A DNA stretch of 64,000 bases from NCBI GenBank assembly GCA_002375695.1, contig DFMO01000010.1, positions 197,328-261,327 on the forward strand, read 5' to 3'. Each line of letters starts with the position of its first letter. Positions within the stretch are counted from its first letter, which is position 1. The notes under the pieces were generated by a model. That model worked only from the letters and a program-made list of their open reading frames with translations. It had not been told where the DNA came from and did not search any database. The translations under genes and the position numbers were made by a program. Shown here piece by piece: positions 15,212 through 23,715 of this stretch. This DNA is from Flavobacteriaceae bacterium UBA3591. Its GTDB lineage: Bacteria > Bacteroidota > Bacteroidia > Flavobacteriales > Flavobacteriaceae.

Positions 15212-16030
15212 TTAAAGTTGGTTTATCGTTTTTCGAATAGCAACTAAATCTGTTAATAGTTTTTCGAGCAAACTTAAATCTAACATATTGGCGCCATCAC
15301 TTTTTGCATTTGCAGGGTCAAAATGGGTTTCAATAAAAATCCCATCGGCACCCGTGGCAATTCCGGCGCGGGCAATGGTTGAAATCATTTCGGGTCTGCC
15401 GCCAGTAACCCCAGCGCTCTGGTTGGGTTGTTGCAAGCTATGAGTTACATCCAAAACTACGGGGGCATATTGTTTCATTGTTGGGATGCCTCTGTAATCT
15501 ACAATCATATCTTGGTAACCAAACATAGTTCCACGGTCTGTAATTAATACTTGTTCGTTATTACAATCTGTTACTTTTGTTACCGCGTGTGTCATACTTT
15601 CGGGGCTCATAAATTGCCCTTTTTTTAGGTTTACAACCTTTCCAGTTTTTGCGGCGGCTACAACCAAATCTGTTTGGCGTACCAAAAATGCAGGAATTTG
15701 TAACACATCTACATATTGTGCCGCCATAGCAGCATCGCTCACCTCGTGTATGTCTGTAACGGTAGGAACATCAAAAGTTTCAGACACTTTACGGAGTATT
15801 TTTAGCGCTTTTTCATCGCCAATTCCTGTAAAGCTGTCAATACGGCTTCGGTTTGCCTTTTTAAAACTTCCTTTAAAGATGTACGGAATTTTTAACTTGT
15901 TGGTTATGGCTACAACTTTTTCGGCAATTTGTAGTGCCATTTCTTCATTTTCAATGGCGCATGGACCGGCGAGTAGAAAAAAATTATTGGCGTTTGTGTG
16001 TTTTATTCTCGGAATTAATTCAAGTTTCAT
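15212..16030 (-). CDS. kdsA: 3-deoxy-8-phosphooctulonate synthase (KDO-8-P synthase)
   Basis: This 272-residue cytosolic enzyme condenses phosphoenolpyruvate with arabinose-5-phosphate to give KDO-8-phosphate for the lipopolysaccharide inner core. Diagnostic blocks are LLAGPCAIENEEMA near the N terminus, KGSFKKANRSRIDSFTG (about 55-70), TDIHEVSDA, FLVRQTDLVVAAA and LDVTHSLQQPN. Length is normal for the family. It is transcribed alone, with a TATCTTTA promoter element upstream and a stem-loop downstream. Neither kdsB nor kdsD is in the window. Confidence 0.97.
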   Translation of the reverse strand: MKLELIPRIKHTNANNFFLLAGPCAIENEEMALQIAEKVVAITNKLKIPYIFKGSFKKANRSRIDSFTGIGDEKALKILRKVSETFDVPTVTDIHEVSDAAMAAQYVDVLQIPAFLVRQTDLVVAAAKTGKVVNLKKGQFMSPESMTHAVTKVTDCNNEQVLITDRGTMFGYQDMIVDYRGIPTMKQYAPVVLDVTHSLQQPNQSAGVTGGRPEMISTIARAGIATGADGIFIETHFDPANAKSDGANMLDLSLLEKLLTDLVAIRKTINQL

Positions 16031-16048
16031 ACAATGTTTTTAGCACTG

Positions 16049-16056
16049 TAAAGATA
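16049..16056 (-). promoter_or_regulatory. -7-like element for kdsA
   Basis: Read on the minus strand the sequence is TATCTTTAC, a near match to TAnnTTTG, about 19 bases before the kdsA start codon. The same TATCTTTA variant precedes the TPR gene at 35774 and the DUF2851 gene at 47225. Confidence 0.45.
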
Positions 16057-16174
16057 AGTATTTTAGTATTTGATTAGGTTGAAGTTTGCTTTCAAACTGC
16101 TTTTTCTGATAAATTAAGTAAACATTTCTGCAAAATAAAATATCATCTTTTACTTCTAATCCACTTAGAAACAC

Positions 16175-16182
16175 TACTTTTG
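16175..16182 (+). promoter_or_regulatory. -7 element for typA/bipA
   Basis: TACTTTTG matches TAnnTTTG and lies 27 bases before the ATG. A purine-rich AAAAAGGAG follows 8-10 bases before the start codon, which is unusual here since most genes in the window lack a Shine-Dalgarno sequence. Confidence 0.5.
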
Positions 16183-16209
16183 CACCCTCTTAAAAAAAGG
16201 AGTAACTAT

Positions 16210-18003
16210 ATGAAAGTCAAAAACATTGCAATTATTGCCCACGTTGACCACGGTAAAACAACCTTGGTTGATAAAATTATGCACTTCTGTAGTATTTTCC
16301 GTGAAAACGAAAATTCTGGAGAACTTATCTTGGATAACAACGATTTGGAACGCGAACGCGGAATTACAATTACTTCAAAAAACGTTTCAGTAATATATAA
16401 GGAGACAAAAATTAATATAATTGACACGCCCGGTCACGCCGATTTTGGTGGTGAAGTTGAACGTGTTTTAAATATGGCCGATGGCGTACTACTATTAGTA
16501 GATGCTTTTGAAGGGCCTATGCCACAAACGCGTTTTGTGTTGCAAAAAGCTATTGACCTTGGCCTTAAGCCTTGTGTGGTAGTTAATAAAGTTGATAAAG
16601 AAAACTGTACGCCCGATGAGGTGCACGAATCTGTTTTTGATTTAATGTTTGAATTAGGTGCCGAAGAATGGCAACTAGATTTTCCAACTGTTTACGGCTC
16701 GGCAAAACAAAACTGGATGAGCGATGATTGGAAAAAACCAACAGATACCATCGAACCTTTATTAGATATGGTTTTAGAACACATTCCATCACCGAAATTT
16801 GATGAAGGGACCGTGCAAATGTTAATTACTTCTTTAGATTTTTCGTCTTTTACAGGACGTATCGCAATTGGACGTTTGCAAAGAGGCGTTTTAAAAGAAG
16901 GTATGCAGGTTACGCTAGTAAAGCGCGACGGCACCAAAGTAAAATCTAGAATTAAAGAATTACATGTTTTTGAAGGCTTAGGACGTAGAAAGGTTGCCGA
17001 AGTACAGGCAGGCGATATTTGTGCTTTGGTTGGATTGGAAGGTTTTGAAATTGGCGATACCGTTGCCGATGCCGAAAACCCCGAAGCATTACAAACAATC
17101 TCTATTGATGAGCCTACTATGAGTATGCTTTTTACAATTAATGATTCTCCATTTTTTGGGAAAGATGGGAAGTTTGTTACCTCACGTCACATCAAAGAAA
17201 GACTTGAAAAAGAGCTTGAAAAAAACTTAGCGTTACGTATGCAACCTACCGATAGTGCCGATAAATTTTTGGTCTTCGGTCGTGGTGTATTGCACTTATC
17301 TGTTTTAATTGAAACTATGCGCCGCGAAGGTTATGAGCTTCAAATTGGACAACCACAGGTAATTATCAAAGAAATTGATGGTGTAAAATGCGAACCTGTT
17401 GAAGAAATGACCATCGACCTTCCCGAAAATGTAAGCGGAACCGCCATTAATATGGTAACAATTCGCAAAGGCGAAATGCTTAGTATGGAAGGAAAAGGCG
17501 ATAGAATGGTATGTAAGTTTGTAATCCCGTCGCGCGGAATTATTGGTTTGCGTAATCAATTACTTACTGCTACTGCTGGAGAAGCAATTATGACACACCG
17601 TTTTCTTGAATACCAACCCTTAAAAGGCGGTATTCCTGAAAGGCAAAACGGAAGTTTGGTTTCTATGGAAACGGGTACCGCTATTCCTTATTCTATCGAT
17701 AAATTACAGGATAGAGGCCGTTTTTTTGTTAATCCTAATGAAGATATTTACGAAGGGCAGGTGATTGGTGAAAACTCGCGTCAAGATGATATGACGGTGA
17801 ATATCACTAAAACTAAAAAGCTTTCAAATGTACGTTCTTCAGGTGCAGACGATAAAGCCAAAATTGTTCCGGCAATTAAGTTTTCATTAGAAGAGGCTTT
17901 AGAGTATATTCAAAAAGATGAATACGTTGAGGTTACACCTAACCATCTTCGTATTCGTAAAATATACTTAAAAGAAGTAGATCGTAAACGAAACAAATTA
18001 TAA
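16210..18003 (+). CDS. typA: Ribosome-associated GTPase TypA/BipA
   Basis: This 597-residue translational GTPase has a G domain with AHVDHGKTTL (about 11-20), switch RGITI, DTPGHADFG and NKVD. EF-G-like domains II, III and V follow, then the BipA-specific C-terminal domain. The start was placed at the ATG giving MKVKNIAIIAH, preceded by AGGAG; a longer frame begins upstream inside the promoter and was rejected. It helps 50S assembly and adaptation to cold or stress. It is monocistronic with its own terminator. Confidence 0.97.
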   Translation: MKVKNIAIIAHVDHGKTTLVDKIMHFCSIFRENENSGELILDNNDLERERGITITSKNVSVIYKETKINIIDTPGHADFGGEVERVLNMADGVLLLVDAFEGPMPQTRFVLQKAIDLGLKPCVVVNKVDKENCTPDEVHESVFDLMFELGAEEWQLDFPTVYGSAKQNWMSDDWKKPTDTIEPLLDMVLEHIPSPKFDEGTVQMLITSLDFSSFTGRIAIGRLQRGVLKEGMQVTLVKRDGTKVKSRIKELHVFEGLGRRKVAEVQAGDICALVGLEGFEIGDTVADAENPEALQTISIDEPTMSMLFTINDSPFFGKDGKFVTSRHIKERLEKELEKNLALRMQPTDSADKFLVFGRGVLHLSVLIETMRREGYELQIGQPQVIIKEIDGVKCEPVEEMTIDLPENVSGTAINMVTIRKGEMLSMEGKGDRMVCKFVIPSRGIIGLRNQLLTATAGEAIMTHRFLEYQPLKGGIPERQNGSLVSMETGTAIPYSIDKLQDRGRFFVNPNEDIYEGQVIGENSRQDDMTVNITKTKKLSNVRSSGADDKAKIVPAIKFSLEEALEYIQKDEYVEVTPNHLRIRKIYLKEVDRKRNKL

Positions 18004-18016
18004 ATTATAGACAAAT

Positions 18017-18049
18017 AACAAAGGGTTCAGTATTTTTGAACCCTTTGTT
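18017..18049 (+). terminator. Terminator of typA/bipA
   Basis: AACAAAGGGTTC pairs perfectly with GAACCCTTTGTT around a nine-base T-rich loop, 14 bases after the stop codon. Confidence 0.88.
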
Positions 18050-18197
18050 GTAAGTCATTCCATATTTTAGCGTTTTATAATATATTCGGCATACCATGGA
18101 ATAAACTCCGCTATTTTTAGTTTATTTGTGGTTGCTAATTGGAGGTTTATAAAATAAATACAAACTCAAAAAAAGCACTTAGTTTAAAATAATAGGT

Positions 18198-18401
18198 ATG
18201 AATTTTCTTTATTTCGATCCAGGGCTGGGAGCAATGATAGTACAAGCATTAGTAGCAGCAGCAGCTGGTATTTTGCTGTTCTCAAAAAATGTTATGTACA
18301 AGGTGAAATCTTTCTTCGGATTGGTAAAAGAAGAAGAAGATACTTACGATTCAATTGACGTTGAAGAGCAAGACACCAATACAGATGACAAAAATAACTA
18401 A
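18198..18401 (+). CDS. Small 'DPGxG' membrane protein heading the polysaccharide operon
   Basis: This 67-residue protein starts MNFLYFDPGLGAMIVQ, has one membrane helix (about 11-27), a short basic stretch (KVKSFFG) and a very acidic tail. Short proteins opening with a [YF]xDPGxG motif are, as I recall, found next to sugar-related methyltransferases and membrane phosphatase-like proteins in many phyla; no function is established that I know of. Its end overlaps the next start codon by 17 bases, so the two are translationally coupled. It may anchor or assemble the enzymes encoded downstream. Confidence 0.72.
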   Translation: MNFLYFDPGLGAMIVQALVAAAAGILLFSKNVMYKVKSFFGLVKEEEDTYDSIDVEEQDTNTDDKNN

Positions 18402-19785
18402 CGCACACCAAGCCTCTTTTAGAGATCCTTCTGGTTATATTTTTCACGATGGAAAAACATTGCGTAGAGCAATAAAACCCATCTATTTTCCGCAATATAA
18501 TAAATTGAAAGACAGCGGTTTTTTTAAAAATCTAATCGCAAATGGCTTGTTAATTCCGCATACCGAAACTTCTGCTTCATCCGAAGAAATAGTAATCACC
18601 CCCGAAGAAATTCCGTTTATTACCAACCCGTATGAGTGGAGTTTTGAGCAGTATAAACACGCTGCACTGCACACCTTAAAAATTCAAAAATACGCACTTT
18701 CAAAAGGGTTTATTTTAAAAGACGCTTCGGCATACAACATAACTTTTCACAAAGGAAAACCTATTTTTATCGATACACTTTCTTTTGATTTTTACGAAGA
18801 AGGTACCCCGTGGCGCGCTTATAAACAATTTATTACACATTTTTTAGGTCCGTTGGTTTTGGCAAAATATCACGGCACCGAAGTGTTTAAAATGATGCAA
18901 ACGCATATTGACGGTATTCCCGTTAAATTAATTTCTTCTTTACTACCCGTACGTACAAAAATTAGTTCGGTGCTTTACCCCAACATTCACTTGCTTGCAA
19001 AAATGGAAAACAAGCATAGCGAAGATTATAATGCCGAAACTAAAATTGCCAAGCTTTCTAAAAAAGCGCAGGAAAATATTATAAAAAGCCTCTATGATTA
19101 TATTAAAAATTTAAAGCTAAAAGAAGCCAGCGAATGGGGCGATTATTACGATAAAACCAATTACAACGAAACTGCTTTTCAGGCTAAAAAAACACTTATT
19201 AAAGAGTGGACACAATCTTTGGCACCGCAAAAATTAATAGACGTGGGTGGCAACGACGGTACTTTTGCACGTACGGTAATTGATACGGTGCCGCACGTAA
19301 TTGTTACCGATATTGATAGCAATGCGGTAGACTATAATTATAGGCAGTTGCAACAAAACAAGGAAGAAAATATGCTACCTTTTGTATGCGACGTGCTTCA
19401 ACCGGCGCCGGGTATTGGTTTTAACAACACCGAGCGCAATTCGTTAATCGAGCGTTTAAAAACGTATGCGCCCGATGTAACAATGGCTTTGGCACTAATA
19501 CATCACATTACACTTTCGGGGAATGTGCCCTTTGGAAAATCTGCCGAATTTTTTGCCTCTTTTTCAAAAAACTTAATTATTGAATTTCCAAAGCGGGAAG
19601 ATTCGTGGGCAGAATCTTTATTAGTGCGCAAACGCGAGTTTATCAACCATTTTGATTTTTACAACGAAACCGAGTTTGAAAAAGGGTATTTACAATACTT
19701 TACAATTGAAAAAAAGGAAACGGTAAAAGGCACAAAACGTTTGCTATATTTGTTGAAAAACAAAAATCTTGAAACCCAAAAGTAG
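18385..19785 (+). CDS. Class I SAM-dependent methyltransferase
   Basis: This 466-residue protein was started at the ATG giving MTKITNAHQASFRDPSG, which overlaps the upstream gene. The first ~270 residues are a specific N-terminal region (with SGYIFHDGKTLRRAI and IFIDTLSFDFYEEG, kinase-like in flavour). The SAM-binding motif I is LIDVGGNDGTFART (about 282), followed by an acidic motif II (IVTDIDSNAV). It likely methylates a glycan or lipid-linked sugar. Its end overlaps the next gene by 17 bases. Confidence 0.8.
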   Translation: MTKITNAHQASFRDPSGYIFHDGKTLRRAIKPIYFPQYNKLKDSGFFKNLIANGLLIPHTETSASSEEIVITPEEIPFITNPYEWSFEQYKHAALHTLKIQKYALSKGFILKDASAYNITFHKGKPIFIDTLSFDFYEEGTPWRAYKQFITHFLGPLVLAKYHGTEVFKMMQTHIDGIPVKLISSLLPVRTKISSVLYPNIHLLAKMENKHSEDYNAETKIAKLSKKAQENIIKSLYDYIKNLKLKEASEWGDYYDKTNYNETAFQAKKTLIKEWTQSLAPQKLIDVGGNDGTFARTVIDTVPHVIVTDIDSNAVDYNYRQLQQNKEENMLPFVCDVLQPAPGIGFNNTERNSLIERLKTYAPDVTMALALIHHITLSGNVPFGKSAEFFASFSKNLIIEFPKREDSWAESLLVRKREFINHFDFYNETEFEKGYLQYFTIEKKETVKGTKRLLYLLKNKNLETQK

Positions 19786-21250
19786 TTTTCTCAAGAAGCA
19801 TTTTAAAAATATTTCTAAAAGCCCAATTTTTATCGCACTTGGCGTTGGGTTATATCCTTTTGTTTTTTACTATTCGCGAAACTTCGGGATGATTAATTCT
19901 TGGGAGCAGTTTGGTTATTTTGTACTGCTATTTCTACTGCTTCCCACAGTTTTCTTTTATGCGTTAACCTATATTTCAAAACTTTCTTTTGTCTCAAAAT
20001 GGGAAAAGTATTTATTTCCTTTTTTTAGCGTTTTACTGTTTTTGTTTTATATTAAAATAATACTTTATGCAGATATTCAGCGTAAAGTTATTTTAGGAAT
20101 TTTTCTACTTGCGGTGTTTGCTGCCTATTTTTTACACAAACATTTTAAAAAGTGGATTATACTACAACTTATTTTAGCTATAATAGGGTTTATAGGTTTA
20201 GTGCCAACGCTAATGAAATATTTAAACTATTCCTCCACGTGGATGGAACAACCAGATAATATTAAAGAAGTAGTTTTTAAAAAGAAACCGAATATTTATT
20301 ACATTCAACCCGATGGGTACGCCAGTTTTTCTGAAATGGATAGCGATTTTTATAAAGTTGATAACAGTGATTTCAATTCTTTTTTAGCCGAAAAAAACTT
20401 TAAAAAATACCCGGATTTCCGAAGTAATTACATCACAACTATTTCATCCAACAGTGCAACGTTTATGATGAAGCATCATTTTTACAATTATGGTAAAGAC
20501 TATTCTGAAATGCTCCACGCGCGCGAAAATATTATTTCAGAAAACGCAGTACTTTCGGCATTTAAAAATAACGGTTACAAAACGCATTTTATCACAGAAC
20601 ATCCGTATTTATTGATAAATAGACCAAAAATAGGTTTCGATTTTATCAATTTTGAATACAACGACGTGCCGTATATTTCAACCGGATTTAACGTAAAAAA
20701 GGAGGTTTTTCCAGATTTGCAACGCGCAATTGCTGAAAAAAGTGACACGGGGAATTTTTTCTTTATCGAGATTTTTGAGCCTGGGCATGTCGCTACCTCA
20801 AAAGCTGCTTCAAAAGGCAAAGAAGCAGAGCGCGACCAATGGATAGAAAAGCTGCAGCTTGCAAATACAAAGCTTAAAAAAATGATTGATTTAATTACGG
20901 TAAATGACCCCGATGCGCTTATTATAATTATGGCAGATCACGGTGGTTTTGTGGGGCTCGATTACACCCGACAAGTTTATACAAAAACTACAAATCCCGA
21001 GATTATTTCCACTACTTTTGACGCTATGTTGGCTATTAAATGGCCTAATGGAGATGCCCCTGCAATCGATTCAAATTTCAAAAGTTGTATAAATGCATTT
21101 AGGATTTTGTTTTCCTATTTAAGCGAAAACGACTCTTATTTAAATCATTTGCAGGAGGATGCAAGCTACCTAATTTTAAAAGACGGGGCATCGCCTGGGG
21201 TTTACAAATACGTAGATGGAGCCGGAAATGTTGTTTTTGAAAAAGTATAA
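19769..21250 (+). CDS. Membrane sulfatase/alkaline-phosphatase-superfamily protein (copy 1)
   Basis: This 493-residue protein (TTG start overlapping the previous stop) has about five N-terminal membrane helices (to about 150). A periplasmic domain of the sulfatase/phosphoglycerol-transferase fold follows. Metal-site signatures are visible: IYYIQPDGYAS (about 170), a SSNSATFMMKHH block where the nucleophile Ser/Thr may lie, and MADHGGFVG near 388. The layout resembles LtaS/EptA-type enzymes that move phosphoglycerol or phosphoethanolamine onto envelope glycans, but the canonical nucleophile motif is not clear. It is a tandem paralogue of the next gene. Confidence 0.72.
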   Translation: MKPKSSFLKKHFKNISKSPIFIALGVGLYPFVFYYSRNFGMINSWEQFGYFVLLFLLLPTVFFYALTYISKLSFVSKWEKYLFPFFSVLLFLFYIKIILYADIQRKVILGIFLLAVFAAYFLHKHFKKWIILQLILAIIGFIGLVPTLMKYLNYSSTWMEQPDNIKEVVFKKKPNIYYIQPDGYASFSEMDSDFYKVDNSDFNSFLAEKNFKKYPDFRSNYITTISSNSATFMMKHHFYNYGKDYSEMLHARENIISENAVLSAFKNNGYKTHFITEHPYLLINRPKIGFDFINFEYNDVPYISTGFNVKKEVFPDLQRAIAEKSDTGNFFFIEIFEPGHVATSKAASKGKEAERDQWIEKLQLANTKLKKMIDLITVNDPDALIIIMADHGGFVGLDYTRQVYTKTTNPEIISTTFDAMLAIKWPNGDAPAIDSNFKSCINAFRILFSYLSENDSYLNHLQEDASYLILKDGASPGVYKYVDGAGNVVFEKV

Positions 21251-21269
21251 TTTCAATTTAAACTGATTA

Positions 21270-22721
21270 ATGGGTAATTCTTTTTTTAAATATTTTAAAA
21301 ACCAATTTAATCCGTTATTAATAGGGCTTATTTGCGGGTTTTATCCGTTGGTTTTTTACTTTTCGAATAACTATTCGGCAATAAATTCATGGGAGCATTT
21401 TGGGTTCTTTTTATTGTTTTTTGTAGGAATACCCATTGTAATTTTTTCGGTGGCATCATTGGGTTTTAAATATTCTAAAGCTCTTTTAAAATACCGAACA
21501 CATATTCTTTTTGTGCTTATAATTATGGTGGTAGCAACGCTTATGTCGCAAGCTATGTATCTTACTTTAAAGAAAAAAATGTTGTTGGGTTTGTTAATTA
21601 TTTCGGCATTGCTGGCGTGGAAGTTTCACCATCACTTTAAAAAATTGTTAGTCATAATTTTATTGATGAGTATTTTACCAACAATAAATGTGATCATTAA
21701 AATTGTAGAACACAGTTTACCAATGGAGTGGACAAAACTACCCGATTCTATTGGCGACGCAACCTTTAAAAAAACTCCAAACATTTACTTAATTCAGCCA
21801 GATGGGTATGTGTCTAAAGAAATGATGGAGGGCGATTTGTATAATTTTAAAAATCCATTTTACGGGTGGCTGCAAAATAATGGCTTTAAAATTTACAATA
21901 ACTTCCGGAGTAATTACCCCGCGAGTCTTACCTCAAACTCATCGATGTTTTCGATGAAACAACACCGCTTTGGGCAGGTACTTTTCCCGTCTATAGATAT
22001 GCCAAATTCGAGAGATATAATTGCGGGTGACAATAGTGCTATTTCAATTTTACGGCAAAATGGTTATAAAAATTTCTTTATAGTTCAGGACGAATATTTT
22101 CAGCAAAATAGACCTAATCAAACCTTCGATTATTACAATATAAACCCAGACGAAATACCGTATTTTAGTAATGATAACAATGTAAAAAAAGTTGTTTTCA
22201 ACGATTTAAAAGCTGCGATGGATACGGTAACAATGGAAGAGCCGCGGTTTTATTTTGTAGAAAAACTATTGCCTCACCATATACATTTTGCGGCTTCAAA
22301 AGAAGAAGAACGCAAAACCTATTTAAATAAAATTGAAGAAGTAAACCACTGGTTAAAAACGTCGATAAATTATATTTCTAAAAAGGATCCCAATGCCATA
22401 ATTATTATTTTGGCAGATCACGGTGGGTGGGTAGGTTTGGGTAGCTATCCCGAAATGTTTTCAACCACAAATCCCAATCAAATAAACAGTATTTATGCTA
22501 CCTTGGCAGCTATAAAATGGAACGGAAACTTAAAAAGTGGAATGGACGCCGAATTAAAAAGTAACGTAAATTTATTTCGCGTTTTGTTTTCGGTTTTAAG
22601 TGAAAATCCTGAATATTTAAAATATTTAGAAGACGATTCGAGTTATAACTTACAGCAGGGAACTTTTTGGAAATCGGTTAGACCGGTAATTGACGACAGC
22701 GGAAACGTTATTGCAAACTAA
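21270..22721 (+). CDS. Membrane sulfatase/alkaline-phosphatase-superfamily protein (copy 2)
   Basis: This 483-residue protein is a paralogue of the preceding gene along its whole length: both share the NSWE..F membrane segment, IQPDGY, FRSNYP..TSNSSMFSMK and LADHGGWVG. It has about five N-terminal helices and a periplasmic alkaline-phosphatase-like domain. Two adjacent copies suggest a heteromer or two similar substrates. It sits 19 bases after copy 1 in the same operon. Confidence 0.72.
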   Translation: MGNSFFKYFKNQFNPLLIGLICGFYPLVFYFSNNYSAINSWEHFGFFLLFFVGIPIVIFSVASLGFKYSKALLKYRTHILFVLIIMVVATLMSQAMYLTLKKKMLLGLLIISALLAWKFHHHFKKLLVIILLMSILPTINVIIKIVEHSLPMEWTKLPDSIGDATFKKTPNIYLIQPDGYVSKEMMEGDLYNFKNPFYGWLQNNGFKIYNNFRSNYPASLTSNSSMFSMKQHRFGQVLFPSIDMPNSRDIIAGDNSAISILRQNGYKNFFIVQDEYFQQNRPNQTFDYYNINPDEIPYFSNDNNVKKVVFNDLKAAMDTVTMEEPRFYFVEKLLPHHIHFAASKEEERKTYLNKIEEVNHWLKTSINYISKKDPNAIIIILADHGGWVGLGSYPEMFSTTNPNQINSIYATLAAIKWNGNLKSGMDAELKSNVNLFRVLFSVLSENPEYLKYLEDDSSYNLQQGTFWKSVRPVIDDSGNVIAN

Positions 22722-22737
22722 AATTTAAAAAAACGAA

Positions 22738-23715
22738 TTGGAAAACTATACCGTAAAAAAATATAATAGTGCGCAAAAGGAATTGTGGGATCGCTTTATT
22801 GAAGAAGCGAAAAACGCTACATTTTTGTTTAAGCGCGATTTTATGGATTACCATTCGCATCGATTTCAAGACAATTCGTTGCTCGTTTTTAAAGAGGAAA
22901 AACTTGTGGCAGTATTGCCCGCAAATATTGAAAATAACGTGCTTTTTTCGCATCAGGGGCTAACATACGGCGGACTGGTTTTAGGAAAAAGAAGTAGTTT
23001 TTTGGATGCTTTTGAAAGTTTTAAAAGTGTTTTAACTTTTTTAGAAAACGAAGGTGTAGGAACCTTAAATTTAAAGCTAATTCCAAAAATTTACCACGTC
23101 TTGCCAAGTGATGAAATTGATTACTTGTTATTTTTAACCAATGCTACCCTTAGCCGTAGAGACATTACAAGTTGTATTGACAGTAATAATAGGTTAAAAA
23201 TTAAGTCTTCCAATAGGTTGCGTGGCATTAAAAAAGGAGCAAAAAATAATTTGATTGTTAAAAAAGAGGCAAATTTTGAACCATTTTGGAACGAAGTTTT
23301 AGAGCCTAATTTAATGCAAATTCACAATCAGAAACCTGTACATTCGGTAGCTGAAATTAAATTGCTTCAGTCTCGTTTTCCTAATAATATCTTGCAATTT
23401 AACGTTTACAAAGAAAACGAAATTGTAGCAGGTGCCACTATCTTTGAAACCGAAAATGTGGCTCATGCTCAGTATATTTCGGCTAATGAAATAGGCAGAC
23501 AAACTGGTGGATTAGATTTTCTTTTCAATTATTTATTAGATCACTATTCGCATAAAAAGTATTTCGATTTTGGTATTGTAAATGAGCGTGGTGGGCAAAG
23601 GGTAAATAAAGGACTGCTACACTGGAAAGAAACTTTTGGTGGCCGGAGTATTACTCACGACTTTTACGAAGTTAAAACTGAAAACCACAAACTTTTAAAC
23701 GATATTTTTTTATGA
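22738..23715 (+). CDS. FemAB/GNAT-like acyltransferase
   Basis: This 325-residue protein starts at TTG 16 bases after the previous gene and overlaps the next by 4 bases. Two acyltransferase-like halves are visible: an N-terminal one with FLFKRDFMDYH and LVAVLPANI, and a C-terminal one with GATIFET, AQYISANEIGRQTGGLDFLF and FDFGIVNERGGQRVNKGL. This is the plan of FemAB-type proteins, which use aminoacyl-tRNA, and related GNATs, which use acyl-CoA. Next to a sugar aminotransferase it probably acylates the new amino group of a deoxysugar. Donor unknown. Confidence 0.78.
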   Translation: MENYTVKKYNSAQKELWDRFIEEAKNATFLFKRDFMDYHSHRFQDNSLLVFKEEKLVAVLPANIENNVLFSHQGLTYGGLVLGKRSSFLDAFESFKSVLTFLENEGVGTLNLKLIPKIYHVLPSDEIDYLLFLTNATLSRRDITSCIDSNNRLKIKSSNRLRGIKKGAKNNLIVKKEANFEPFWNEVLEPNLMQIHNQKPVHSVAEIKLLQSRFPNNILQFNVYKENEIVAGATIFETENVAHAQYISANEIGRQTGGLDFLFNYLLDHYSHKKYFDFGIVNERGGQRVNKGLLHWKETFGGRSITHDFYEVKTENHKLLNDIFL

